This document shows, piece after piece, positions 1-7,132 of a DNA stretch of 9,193 bases. A program made the position numbers and the translations under genes. Numbering within the stretch: position 1 is the stretch's first letter; every line of letters begins with the position of its first letter. Location: contig JADFZP010000001.1 of the NCBI GenBank assembly GCA_015232485.1, forward strand, positions 12,384 to 21,576, written 5' to 3'. The notes beneath the pieces were generated by a model. That model was given only the letters and a program-made list of their open reading frames with translations. It did no database searches and had not been told where the DNA came from. Source of the stretch: Alphaproteobacteria bacterium (GTDB lineage: Bacteria > Pseudomonadota > Alphaproteobacteria > Rhodospirillales > Magnetospirillaceae).

Positions 1-2
1 GG

Positions 3-248
3 GGCGGCACGCCGGTTCCCGGCGATTCCGAGGATACGCGCGGCCCGCGCGCCGTGCTGCGCGACGACGGCGTCGCGGCCTTCCGCTCGGCGATGGCCGG
101 TCTGGGCTACCGGAACGCGCGGATCCGCGCTTTCCTCGACCTGCATAGCGACGCCGATCCGGTTCCCGCTTGCATGCCGGCCTTCGACGACTCGCTGGTC
201 ACCGACGCGCTGCTCGACAGCCTGGACGAGTTCGGCCTGTTGGCCTGA
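3..248 (+). CDS. C-terminal fragment of an unidentified protein
   Basis: An open frame with high-GC codon use runs from the left window edge to a TGA at 246-248, giving the last 81 residues of a protein that most likely starts upstream. A GTG at position 54 could in principle start a 64-residue protein, but the frame stays open and similar in composition before it, so a truncated gene is the simpler reading. The tail is acidic, with several Asp/Glu in the last 20 residues and the ending EFGLLA. I see no recognisable domain or catalytic motif. The gene is convergent with the minus-strand operon: only one base separates its stop from the stop of the neighbouring gene, and I see no terminator hairpin between them. 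Function unknown. Confidence 0.5.
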   Translation, partial: GGTPVPGDSEDTRGPRAVLRDDGVAAFRSAMAGLGYRNARIRAFLDLHSDADPVPACMPAFDDSLVTDALLDSLDEFGLLA

Positions 249-249
249 G

Positions 250-597
250 CTATTTCGTCTCTCCGCACAGCGTCACGAATCCGATCCGATGGGGCGGCCC
301 GTAAAGGGTGAGGCGCCAGCGCGCGCAGCCGGATTTGTCCGGCGGGGCGGCCAGCGTGGCGGCGCCGCTTCGTCCGCCCGTCTCCCAGGCGGACGAGCCG
401 CCCAGGCCCATCGCCCGAGCGGCGGCGGTGGCGCGCAGGATCGGCTCCTTGTCGAGCGGGGCGAGGAAATCCGGCCAAGCGATACCCGGCCCGATTTCGG
501 GCGGCGGCGGCCGCAGCAGCGTGGCGACGACGCCCAGCAGGGTGAGCAGCGCGACCAGCGCCAGCACGATGCTCCAAGACCTCGGTATCATGGTCAT
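250..597 (-). CDS. Small membrane-anchored protein with two periplasmic cysteines
   Basis: This is a 115-residue protein with a single hydrophobic segment at about residues 8-28, followed by a proline run (30-33) and a soluble domain rich in Gly and Ala. The N-terminus reads MTMIPRSW before the membrane segment, which fits an N-in, C-out anchor or an uncleaved signal. C91 and C111 lie in the C-terminal part and could form a disulfide if the domain is periplasmic. The start ATG (complement of 595-597) overlaps the TGA of the upstream glycosidase-like gene (594-596) as ATGA, so translation is probably coupled; a second in-frame ATG two codons later is an alternative. It is the last gene of the three-gene minus-strand operon. 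I do not recognise the family. An accessory or anchoring role for the exported glycosidase-like protein is only a guess from position. Confidence 0.75.
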   Translation of the reverse strand: MTMIPRSWSIVLALVALLTLLGVVATLLRPPPPEIGPGIAWPDFLAPLDKEPILRATAAARAMGLGGSSAWETGGRSGAATLAAPPDKSGCARWRLTLYGPPHRIGFVTLCGETK

Positions 598-1685
598 TCC
601 AGGGGGGTCAGCGCCTCGAAATAGCGGCTCACCTCGAGGTCGTCGAGCAGCACGCCATCGAAGCCCAGGTCGACGATGCCCTTCAGCGACCGGCCGAGGA
701 TCTCCTTCCAGCCGGGCTCCCAATAGCGGACCACCATGGCGCCCGGCTCGGCCGGGTCGGCCGCGGCAAGGAAGGACGGATCGCCCATGTCCCAGCCGCG
801 CCCCCAATAGAACCGGTCGTCGCGCGCCTTGCCGACGCTCAAGACGGCGAGCACCAGACGGCGGGCGCCCAGGCGCTTGAATTTCAGGCGGTAGATCTCG
901 TCGGCGGTCAGATTGTCGGCGCCGCGATGGAAGGGATCGACGATCAACAGGTCGTGATTGCCGTCTTCGAGGGCCATCACGTATTCGGCGCGGGTGGCGT
1001 AGCGGCGGGGGTCGAGCAGCGGCAGGAAGTTGCGCGCCGCCCCCAGCGATTCGATGTGGGCGGCGTTCTCGCCGGGCGGCGGCCAGTTCGGCACCGCGTC
1101 GAAGGCCGCGTCCTGGCGTGAATGGGCGAGCAGTCGCGCCTTGCCGGCCTCGCGCGCCGCCTCGTCGATCAGGGGCTTGGCGCAGACCTCGATATCCAGC
1201 ATGCGGCGGCCGGCTTGGCGCACCACCTCGGCGGCGGCGAGCATGGCGGCGCGCGGCTCGTCGGCGGTCTTCTCGGCGGGATTGGCGCGGTCGCAGAACA
1301 CCCCGTTGGCCACGAATCCGTCGATGCCGCGCAGGAAGGCGCGGTTGGGGCTGCCCTCGGGCGGCCGCGTCTCGGCCTGGGAGGGGAAGCGCAGATCCTC
1401 CCACACCGCCTCGCGGCGGCCCTTGGCGATCAGATCCCAGCCATTGCGGACCAGCACGATGAAGCGGCCGTCGCGCTTCTTGGCATAGGCCGACAACTCG
1501 TCGACGATGTCGCGCATGAGCTGGCGGTGATTGGGAATCTGGTCAAGCGGCACGAACGCGCCCTCCTCGGGCGCCAGCCGCGAATAGGGGTCGGGAATGA
1601 CCACCGCCTTGGCCTTCTTGTCGGCGGCAAGGGCTGCGCCGGCCAGGGTCAGGGCGGCGAGCAGGGCGATCATCGCGGCCTTCAT
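594..1685 (-). CDS. Exported GH114/TM1410-like putative glycoside hydrolase
   Basis: This is a 363-residue protein with a clear Sec signal peptide ([16 protein letters not shown], likely cleaved after the ALA ending at residue 20), so it should act in the periplasm or outside. The mature part matches the pattern of the MJ1477/TM1410 glycosidase-like family, related to GH114 endo-alpha-1,4-polygalactosaminidase. It has a strand ending in RNG (80-82), IDGF (121-124) followed by a short NGVF, IVDPFH (248-253), YWEPGW (321-326), and the C-terminal [11 protein letters not shown] (341-351), which carries the acidic residues usually found in this family's (beta/alpha)8 barrel. The start is fixed by a signal peptide beginning exactly at the ATG (1683-1685), which overlaps the stop of the FAD oxidoreductase gene. 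The substrate cannot be read from sequence. A galactosamine-containing polymer is possible by analogy with the GH114 domain of PelA, but no pel genes are visible here. Confidence 0.72.
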   Translation of the reverse strand: MKAAMIALLAALTLAGAALAADKKAKAVVIPDPYSRLAPEEGAFVPLDQIPNHRQLMRDIVDELSAYAKKRDGRFIVLVRNGWDLIAKGRREAVWEDLRFPSQAETRPPEGSPNRAFLRGIDGFVANGVFCDRANPAEKTADEPRAAMLAAAEVVRQAGRRMLDIEVCAKPLIDEAAREAGKARLLAHSRQDAAFDAVPNWPPPGENAAHIESLGAARNFLPLLDPRRYATRAEYVMALEDGNHDLLIVDPFHRGADNLTADEIYRLKFKRLGARRLVLAVLSVGKARDDRFYWGRGWDMGDPSFLAAADPAEPGAMVVRYWEPGWKEILGRSLKGIVDLGFDGVLLDDLEVSRYFEALTPLE

Positions 1686-2788
1686 GCCAGCATCTCCGCG
1701 ACCATGTCGGCGATGGCCGGCGAGGCGGTCAGCCCCGGCGATTCGATGCCGTACAGCGCCACCCAGCCCGGCACGCCATGCTGGCTGGGCCCTTCGATCA
1801 GGAAGTCGCGGGCCGGCTCGCCGGGCGCTTGCAGCTTGGGCCGGATGCCGGCATAGGCGGGGACCAGGGCATCGTCGGGCAATCCCGGCCAATAGCGGCG
1901 GATGGCGCCGTAAAAGGCGTCGGCGCGCCGCGCGTCGACCGTATAGTCCTCGTCGGTCACCCATTCGACATCGGGACCGAAACGGCCCTGCCCACCCATG
2001 TCGAGCGTGAAATGGGTGCCCAGCCCGGCCGCCTCGGGCACCGGATAGACCAGATGCGCGAAGGGCCGCTTGCCGGTCAGGGCGAAATAATTGCCCTTGC
2101 ACAGATGGCCGGGCGGAATGCTGGCGGGCGGCACGCCCTTGATCGAGCGCGCCACCGCCCAGGCGCCCAGCCCGGCCGAATCGACCACCGCCCGGCACAC
2201 CAGTTCCATCGGATCGGCGCCGCCGACATCGAGATGGATGCCGTCGTCCGCCACCCGTCCGCCGATCACCGGCGCGCGCAAGGCGAGGCTGGCGCCCCGC
2301 GACTCGGCCTCGCCCAGATAGGACAGCATCAAGGCGTGGCTGTCGACGATGCCGGTCGAGGGCGACAGCACGGCGGCGGTGCAGGCCAAATCCGGCTCAA
2401 GCGCCCGCGCCTCGGCGGCTGAAAGAAGCCTCAAATCGTCGACCCCGTTGGCGGCGGCCTTGGCCATCAAAGCCGGCAGCAGCTCGGTCTCGGCGGCGCT
2501 GGTGGCGACGATCAGCTTGCCGACCATGCGATGCGGCACGCCATGCTCGCGGCAGTAGGGGACCAGCGCCCGCCGCCCGGCGACGCACAGCCGCGCCTTC
2601 AGGCCACCGGCCGGATAATAGATGCCGGCATGGATCACCTCGCTGTTGCGCGACGAGATGCCGGTGCCGATCGCGTCGGCCGCCTCCAGCACCACCACCT
2701 CGCGCCCGGCCAGCGCCAGGGCGCGCGCCACCGCCAGCCCCACCACGCCGGCCCCGATCACCGCGCACTCGATGCTCTCGCTGCTCAT
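1682..2788 (-). CDS. FAD-dependent oxidoreductase, L-2-hydroxyglutarate dehydrogenase type
   Basis: This is a 368-residue flavoprotein of the DAO/L2HGDH family, which oxidises 2-hydroxy acids or amines. The Rossmann GxGxxG lies at residues 12-17 (IGAGVVG) and the ribose-binding acid E35 ends the second strand. The segment [15 protein letters not shown] (45-59) is a hallmark of L-2-hydroxyglutarate oxidases, and [11 protein letters not shown] near residues 346-356 is the typical C-terminal FAD-contacting motif. No signal peptide or membrane segment is present after the chosen start, so it is probably cytoplasmic. I chose the ATG at 2786-2788 because it places the Rossmann strand immediately downstream, as in the family; an upstream extension to 2875 would add low-complexity sequence over the divergent promoter region. 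It heads the operon and shares an ATGA overlap with the next gene. L-2-hydroxyglutarate is the likeliest substrate, but related paralogues use other hydroxy acids, so I give no gene symbol. Confidence 0.85.
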   Translation of the reverse strand: MSSESIECAVIGAGVVGLAVARALALAGREVVVLEAADAIGTGISSRNSEVIHAGIYYPAGGLKARLCVAGRRALVPYCREHGVPHRMVGKLIVATSAAETELLPALMAKAAANGVDDLRLLSAAEARALEPDLACTAAVLSPSTGIVDSHALMLSYLGEAESRGASLALRAPVIGGRVADDGIHLDVGGADPMELVCRAVVDSAGLGAWAVARSIKGVPPASIPPGHLCKGNYFALTGKRPFAHLVYPVPEAAGLGTHFTLDMGGQGRFGPDVEWVTDEDYTVDARRADAFYGAIRRYWPGLPDDALVPAYAGIRPKLQAPGEPARDFLIEGPSQHGVPGWVALYGIESPGLTASPAIADMVAEMLA

Positions 2789-2836
2789 CCCCAGACGCTT
2801 GCAGCAGGCCGGGCCGGGGTCAAGCGGGAAGTGGCA

Positions 2837-2866
2837 TTGCCTTCGCGCCGGCCCCCTGGCTAAACT
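2837..2866 (+). promoter_or_regulatory. Candidate sigma70-type promoter for the molybdoenzyme-mipZ operon
   Basis: In the 106-bp gap between the divergent genes, TTGCCT (2837-2842) and TAAACT (2861-2866) are separated by 18 bases and lie about 30 bases upstream of the GTG start at 2895. TAAACT stands out as an AT-rich patch in very GC-rich DNA. No operator palindrome is obvious, and I did not find an equally good promoter for the minus-strand operon. Assigned by eye only. Confidence 0.35.
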
Positions 2867-2894
2867 TCCGGCCACCCGTTCCAGGAGTGCCGCC

Positions 2895-4949
2895 GTGAGC
2901 TATGTCCCGTCCGTCTGCCCGCATGATTGCCCGAGCGCCTGCGCGCTGGAAGTCGAGAGGCTGGGGCCGGATCGCATCGGCAAGGTGCGCGGCGCGGCGC
3001 AGCCCTACACCGACGGCGTGATCTGCGCCAAGGTGTCGCGCTACGCCGAGCGCGTCCATCATCCCGACCGGCTGCGCCAGCCCTTGCGCCGGGTCGGGCC
3101 GAAGGGAAGCGGCCGGTTCGAGCCGATCGCCTGGGACGACGCGCTCGACCTGCTGGCCGCCAAATTCGTCGAGGCGCGCGACGGCTTTGGCGCCGAGAGC
3201 ATCTGGCCCTATCACTACGCCGGCACCATGGGCCATGTGCAGCGCGGCGCGGCCAAGCGGCTGCGCCACGCGCTGGGCGCCTCGCTGCAGGGCGAGACGA
3301 TCTGCTCGACCATCGCCGAATCGGGCTGGATGGCCGGCGCCGGCCGCAAGCTGGGCACCGATCCGCGCGAGATGGCGCAGTCGGACGTGATCGTCCTGTG
3401 GGGCACCAACGCCGCCTCGACCCAGATCCAGGTGATGTCGTGGTTCGCCAAGGCGCGCCGGGCGCGTGGCACCAAGCTGGTGGTGGTCGATCCCTACCGC
3501 ACCGCGACCGCCGAGCGCGCCGATCTCCATCTGATGCTCCGCCCCGGCACCGACGCGGCGCTGGCCTGCGCCGTCATGCATGTGCTGTTCGCGGAAGGCT
3601 ACGCCGATCGCGACTATCTCGAACGCCACACGGCGCGCTGGCAAGACTTCGAGGCCCATCTGCGGCCCCGCGACCCGGCCTGGGCCGAGGCGATCACCGG
3701 CGTGCCGGCCGATTCGATCATCGCCTTCGCGCGGATGTATGGCGCGACCAAGCGCAGCTTCCTGCGGCTGGGGATGGGCTTCACCCGCTCGCGCCTGGGC
3801 GCGGTGTCGATGCACGCCGCCTCGTGCCTGCCGGCGGTGACCGGCGCCTGGACGGTCGAGGGAGGTGGCGCGTTGTGGAACCCCTCGGGCGTGGTGGCGC
3901 TCGACCGCACCCTGCTCGACGCCGCCGATCTGGCGCGGCCCGGTGTGCGCGGCATCGACATGTGCCGCATCGGCCCGGCCCTGACCGGCGATCGGCGCGA
4001 TCTCGGCGAAGGCCCGCCGGTCAAGGCGATGCTGGTGCAGAATTCCAACCCCGCCTCGGTGGCGCCCGATTCGACGCTGGTCCGCCGGGGGCTCGAACGC
4101 GAGGATCTGTTCCTGTGCGTCCACGAGCAGTTCATGACCGACACGGCGCGCATGGCCGACCTGGTGCTGCCGGCCACCACCTTCCTGGAACATGACGACC
4201 TTTACACCTCGTATGGCACGCCGTTCCTCCAGGTGGCGCGCGCCGTGATCGAGCCCTTCGCCGAAAGCCGCGACAATCATGACGTGGTGTGCGCCCTGGC
4301 TTCGCGGCTGGGCATCGACCATCCCGCCTTCCAGATGAGCGGTTGGCAGATGATCGACGCCACCTTGCGCGCCTCGAACCTGCCCGGCGCCGAGGAGGCC
4401 GCGTCGATGCGCTGGATCGACTGCGCCAAAAGCTTCGAGACCATGCATTTCCTCGATGGTTTCGGCACGCCGGATGGTCGTTTCCGCTTCAAGCCCGACT
4501 GGGCGGCGGCGGGGGCGGGCGACGCCTCGGTCCTGCCGGAATGGCCCGACTGGCTGCCGATCGACGAGCAGGCCGACGCTGAACACCCGTTCCGGCTGGT
4601 CACCGCGCCGGCCCGCGATTTCCTCAACAGCACCTTCACCGAGACGGCCACGGCGCGCCGTTCCGAGGCGCGGCCCACCGTGATGGTCCATCCCGACGAC
4701 CTCGCGGCGGCCGGGCTGAAGGACGGCCAACTGGTCCGCCTGGGCAACCGGCGCGGCGCCGTGGCGCTGCACGCCCGCGCCTTCGATGGACTCCAGCGCG
4801 GCGTGCTGGTCGCCGAAAGCATCTGGCCCAACGGCGCCTTCGTCGAGGGCATCGGCATCAACGCCCTGACCGGCGCCGAGCCCGCCCCGCCGCGCGGCGG
4901 CGGCCTGTTCCACGACACGGCGGTCTGGCTGCGCGGCGCCTCGGCATGA
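2895..4949 (+). CDS. Cytoplasmic molybdopterin-dependent oxidoreductase with [4Fe-4S] cluster
   Basis: This is a 684-residue member of the DMSO reductase/formate dehydrogenase superfamily (COG0243 type). The N-terminal Fe4S4 domain has C8, C12, C16 and C44 (CPHDCPSAC ... GVICAK), a complete cluster set followed by K46. C137 in [10 protein letters not shown] sits where the molybdenum ligand is expected, suggesting a Cys-ligated Mo, though this needs alignment. VLWGTN (about 168-172) and VVVDPYR (about 196-202) are typical cofactor-contacting strands. From about residue 565 to the end there is a molydopterin dinucleotide-binding domain ([13 protein letters not shown]...). There is no Tat signal and no neighbouring electron-transfer or membrane subunit, so it is probably a soluble single-subunit enzyme. 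The GTG start at 2895 is supported by AGGAG at 2883-2887 with 7 bases between, and by the cluster motif starting at residue 8. The TGA overlaps the mipZ ATG. Substrate unknown. Confidence 0.88.
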   Translation: MSYVPSVCPHDCPSACALEVERLGPDRIGKVRGAAQPYTDGVICAKVSRYAERVHHPDRLRQPLRRVGPKGSGRFEPIAWDDALDLLAAKFVEARDGFGAESIWPYHYAGTMGHVQRGAAKRLRHALGASLQGETICSTIAESGWMAGAGRKLGTDPREMAQSDVIVLWGTNAASTQIQVMSWFAKARRARGTKLVVVDPYRTATAERADLHLMLRPGTDAALACAVMHVLFAEGYADRDYLERHTARWQDFEAHLRPRDPAWAEAITGVPADSIIAFARMYGATKRSFLRLGMGFTRSRLGAVSMHAASCLPAVTGAWTVEGGGALWNPSGVVALDRTLLDAADLARPGVRGIDMCRIGPALTGDRRDLGEGPPVKAMLVQNSNPASVAPDSTLVRRGLEREDLFLCVHEQFMTDTARMADLVLPATTFLEHDDLYTSYGTPFLQVARAVIEPFAESRDNHDVVCALASRLGIDHPAFQMSGWQMIDATLRASNLPGAEEAASMRWIDCAKSFETMHFLDGFGTPDGRFRFKPDWAAAGAGDASVLPEWPDWLPIDEQADAEHPFRLVTAPARDFLNSTFTETATARRSEARPTVMVHPDDLAAAGLKDGQLVRLGNRRGAVALHARAFDGLQRGVLVAESIWPNGAFVEGIGINALTGAEPAPPRGGGLFHDTAVWLRGASA

Positions 4950-5728
4950 GCGGGCGGGCGCGAATCATCGTTCTGGGCAACGAGAAGGGCGGAACCGGCA
5001 AGTCCACCGTCTCGATGCATCTGATCGTCCATCTGCTGCATCAAGGCGTGAAGGTCGGCAGCATCGACCTCGACGCGCGTCAGGCGACGCTGACCCGCTA
5101 TGTCGAGAACCGACGCAACCGCTCCCCCGGCCTCGCCTTGCCCGACCACGAGCCGGTGCCGCCCACCGCCGACCGCGCCGCCGACGAGGCCCGCCTGCTC
5201 GCGGTTCTCGATCGTCTGGCCGGCGCGTGCGAGGTGGTGGTGATCGACACGCCGGGCTCGGACAGCCCGCTGTCGCGGCTGGGGCATTCCTTCGCCGACA
5301 CCCTGGTGACGCCGATCAACGACAGCTTCGTCGATCTCGACGTGCTGGCCCGCGTCGAAGCCGGCGGCAGCCTGCGCATCACCCGTCTCAGCCACTACGC
5401 CGAGATGATCTGGGAAACCAAAAAGCAACGCGCCCTGCGCGGCGAGCGCGGCGCGGTCGACTGGATCGTCCTGCGCAACCGCCTGTCCCACGTCGACGCC
5501 CGCAACAAGCGCGAGGTCGAGGCGGTGCTGAACACCCTGGCGAAACGCCTGGCCTTCCGCATGGTGGCCGGGCTGGGCGAACGGGTGATCTACCGCGAAC
5601 TGTTCCTCGACGGCCTGACCCTGTTCGACCTGGGCCGCGAAAACGGCGGCGGCGAGATGACCTTGAGCCACGTCGCGGCGCGGCAGGAATTGCGGCAGTT
5701 GATCGAGGCGGTGGGGATTGGGGGGTAA
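4946..5728 (+). CDS. mipZ: MipZ-type division-plane positioning ATPase (ParA/MinD family)
   Basis: This is a 260-residue P-loop ATPase. The deviant Walker A KGGTGKST spans residues 14-21 with the signature lysine K14. The switch region is DLDARQ (41-46). Walker B is VVVID followed by TPG (97-104). The segment TPINDSFVDLDVL (about 120-132) closely fits MipZ rather than plasmid ParA or MinD. In alphaproteobacteria MipZ dimerises on ATP, binds ParB at the chromosome origin region and inhibits FtsZ ring formation, leaving a minimum at midcell. No membrane-targeting amphipathic helix is evident at the C-terminus, in line with MipZ and unlike MinD. The ATG at 4946 overlaps the stop of the molybdoenzyme gene as ATGA, so it is probably translated with it; whether it also has its own promoter cannot be seen. 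Length and motifs look intact. Confidence 0.88.
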   Translation: MSGRARIIVLGNEKGGTGKSTVSMHLIVHLLHQGVKVGSIDLDARQATLTRYVENRRNRSPGLALPDHEPVPPTADRAADEARLLAVLDRLAGACEVVVIDTPGSDSPLSRLGHSFADTLVTPINDSFVDLDVLARVEAGGSLRITRLSHYAEMIWETKKQRALRGERGAVDWIVLRNRLSHVDARNKREVEAVLNTLAKRLAFRMVAGLGERVIYRELFLDGLTLFDLGRENGGGEMTLSHVAARQELRQLIEAVGIGG

Positions 5729-5778
5729 TTCGCTTTTTCGCCGCGTGTTCTTGGCTTAGGGATTCGTGAGCCGCTCGA

Positions 5779-5807
5779 TTGCGCAAATTCAAAACGCTTG
5801 ATACACT
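5779..5807 (+). promoter_or_regulatory. Candidate sigma70-type promoter of the peptide gene
   Basis: TTGCGC (5779-5784) and TACACT (5802-5807) are separated by exactly 17 bases, which would put the transcript start near 5814 and leave a leader of about 20 bases before the ATG at 5835. The position and spacing are good for a housekeeping-type promoter, and it lies at the AT-rich edge of the island. No operator repeat is evident. Assigned by eye. Confidence 0.45.
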
Positions 5808-5824
5808 TTATGCACCCAAAAATT

Positions 5825-5829
5825 GGAGG
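5825..5829 (+). promoter_or_regulatory. Strong ribosome binding site deciding the peptide start
   Basis: A perfect GGAGG lies 5 bases before the ATG at 5835. It rules out the in-frame TTG at 5823, which overlaps it, and indicates efficient translation of the small exported peptide, stronger than any other start in the window. Confidence 0.75.
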
Positions 5830-5834
5830 TGACC

Positions 5835-6119
5835 ATGAGAAGCTTTGCGATTGTCGTAATATGCGGGATTTTCGCAACCTTGTCTGCCACCGCGTCTGAG
5901 CGGCCGAATCATGCCGCAGTAACGGACCTTGGCAATGGACGCGTGAGTCTTCCCTCGTCGGCTGTCATGGCTAGCGATGAGGAGTTGGCTGCGGTGCGGG
6001 GGCAGGCAAACTACGATCAGTATGGGAACAAGATCAGCTGGTGGACACGGATGTTCAAGGGAAGGTGCTTCTATGTAACCCAGAAAGGTAAGGACTATTA
6101 TTACGACTGTATGTATTGA
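5835..6119 (+). CDS. Small exported peptide precursor with double-glycine-like leader
   Basis: This is a 94-residue precursor with three parts. Residues 1-20 are a Sec signal peptide: R2, a hydrophobic core, and an A18-T19-A20 cleavage site. Residues 21-57 form a propeptide ending in SDEELAAVRG (47-56), which resembles the leader trimmed by C39 peptidases in class II bacteriocins. If cleavage follows Q57, then S-11, E-8, L-7, V-4 and G-2 all fit, but position -1 is Gln rather than Gly, Ala or Ser. The remaining tail of about 37 residues (58-94) has W69, W70, many Tyr and Phe, two cysteines (C78, C92) that could pair, and a net charge of about +3. A strong GGAGG precedes the start and an intrinsic terminator follows the stop, so it may be made in excess over the downstream barrel and protease. 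Possible roles are a bacteriocin-like toxin, a signal, or an extracellular fibre or adhesin subunit. I recognise no family. Confidence 0.8.
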   Translation: MRSFAIVVICGIFATLSATASERPNHAAVTDLGNGRVSLPSSAVMASDEELAAVRGQANYDQYGNKISWWTRMFKGRCFYVTQKGKDYYYDCMY

Positions 6120-6127
6120 TAGGCGCT

Positions 6128-6170
6128 GGTCGGCGGGATGGCTGGGTCATTCCGCCGACCTTATTTTTAT
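6128..6170 (+). terminator. Intrinsic terminator/attenuator between peptide and barrel genes
   Basis: A 13-bp stem pairs 6128-6140 with 6148-6160 (core GGTCGGCGG / CCGCCGACC, one G-U pair) around a 7-base loop and is followed at once by TTATTTTTAT (6161-6170). It starts 8 bases after the peptide stop codon and ends just before the ribosome binding site of the barrel gene. Since no clear promoter fits in the few bases left, the barrel and protease genes are probably expressed by readthrough, giving high peptide and low export-protein levels. It is the clearest terminator in the window. Confidence 0.85.
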
Positions 6171-6181
6171 TAGAGGACGCT

Positions 6182-7132
6182 GTGAAGCAGATATTTCTTC
6201 TCTTGATAGCCTGTTTGGCTGCCGCGCCCCAAACTGCTTGGGCGAAGTGCGCATCAGACTCGATAATGACAGAGGTCGAGGCAGCTGTTTTTACAGGGAT
6301 GTCACTGCCGGAAGTGGCGGAAAAAGCAGCATCAGGTGATTTCGTTGGCAGGGTTGTGGATGGGCGCCTATTGTTACTGTTTTGCTCAGTTTATAATTTT
6401 AGAGAAAATCTCCTTACCGCGTCAAAAGTCGTGGCATCAGATCCGCCGGTTGGCGATGTTCATGTTGCCTCACGAGTCGGAATGGCGGGTAAGGGCGCGA
6501 TTTTCATTACGCCAACTGTGTCCCTAATAAGCCATGAGAGAAACAATGAATACGATCAACGATCTTTGGCGGCATCTGTAGATTTGATGTACGGAGTTTC
6601 GGATTCTGTGAGCATTTCTGGCGGTTTTGGAATTGAACAACAAGACGAGGTAGTTCGCTTTGAGACAATTTATTCTTCAATAGCGTATAAGCTGATGGAT
6701 CAGCGTGTCTTATTTCCAGCGGTAATCGGAAATGTATATGCTGGATGGAGTGTTGATGGAGGAGAGCTAATAGCTTCGCCTGGGTTGGTTTTTTTGTGGA
6801 AGCATGACCCATTGCTAATCCACTTTGGGGCAGGCTATTCCGCAATTCTCCAGGACTATGCGCAGATCGGTGGTTCGGCCTACGCAACCGCCGGAGTTGC
6901 GGTGGCAGCAAATGAAAAATTTTTTATTGGAACTCAGTTGGGATGGAACCGTGAAATCGCAGCAGGCGGATTTGAAGGTGTCCCCAGTCTTCTTGAAGAA
7001 TCCTACAACCTCAAGGTATATTTTACCGCAGACGCTACGAAGCGCGTTTCGCTGGAGCCATTTTTTGACATCGGGATTGGCAGGGAAGATAACACGGTTC
7101 TCATTGGGTTTTCTGCACCGTTTCACCTTTAG
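6182..7132 (+). CDS. Outer-membrane beta-barrel protein, candidate export pore (FapF-like role)
   Basis: This is a 316-residue protein. The GTG start at 6182 is supported by AGAGGA (6172-6177) 4 bases upstream and by the signal peptide that begins there (MKQIFLLLIACLAAAP..., cleaved after A19-W20-A21). Mature residues 22 to about 84 form a small, partly helical N-terminal domain with C23 and C68, which could be disulfide-linked. From about residue 85 to the C-terminal FHL, short amphipathic strands alternate with turns (for example VSISGGFGIE, LIHFGAGYSA, KFFIGTQLGW), as in an outer-membrane barrel of roughly 10-12 strands. A helical N-terminal domain plus a barrel recalls FapF of the Fap amyloid system and barrel families related to phenol-degradation transporters; I cannot confirm homology by eye. 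It lies between the peptide gene and the C39 gene, overlapping the latter. The likely role is passage of the peptide or its product across the outer membrane, by inference from context. Confidence 0.7.
   Translation: MKQIFLLLIACLAAAPQTAWAKCASDSIMTEVEAAVFTGMSLPEVAEKAASGDFVGRVVDGRLLLLFCSVYNFRENLLTASKVVASDPPVGDVHVASRVGMAGKGAIFITPTVSLISHERNNEYDQRSLAASVDLMYGVSDSVSISGGFGIEQQDEVVRFETIYSSIAYKLMDQRVLFPAVIGNVYAGWSVDGGELIASPGLVFLWKHDPLLIHFGAGYSAILQDYAQIGGSAYATAGVAVAANEKFFIGTQLGWNREIAAGGFEGVPSLLEESYNLKVYFTADATKRVSLEPFFDIGIGREDNTVLIGFSAPFHL

Noticed and set aside
2820..4913. A 697-codon open frame on the minus strand, antisense to the molybdoenzyme gene
   Set aside because: The plus strand encodes a complete molybdoenzyme with cluster and cofactor motifs. 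The antisense translation has no domain and is skewed in His, Arg and Gly, as expected for the shadow of a high-GC gene.
4277..5671. A 464-codon minus-strand frame antisense to the end of the molybdoenzyme and to mipZ
   Set aside because: It spans two real genes and their overlap, has no recognisable motif, and lacks a plausible start signal. Stop-free antisense frames are common in DNA this rich in G+C.
6030..6041. YGNK in the small peptide, recalling the YGNGV box of pediocin-like bacteriocins
   Set aside because: Only three residues match, the following V and Cys are missing, and the cysteine spacing differs from class IIa peptides. Taken as chance.
6825..7103. Upstream extension of the C39 frame to an ATG at 6825
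   Set aside because: It would overlap the barrel gene by about 300 bases and bury the lipoprotein signal in the middle of the protein. The extension has no domain and is explained as a chance open frame within the barrel gene.
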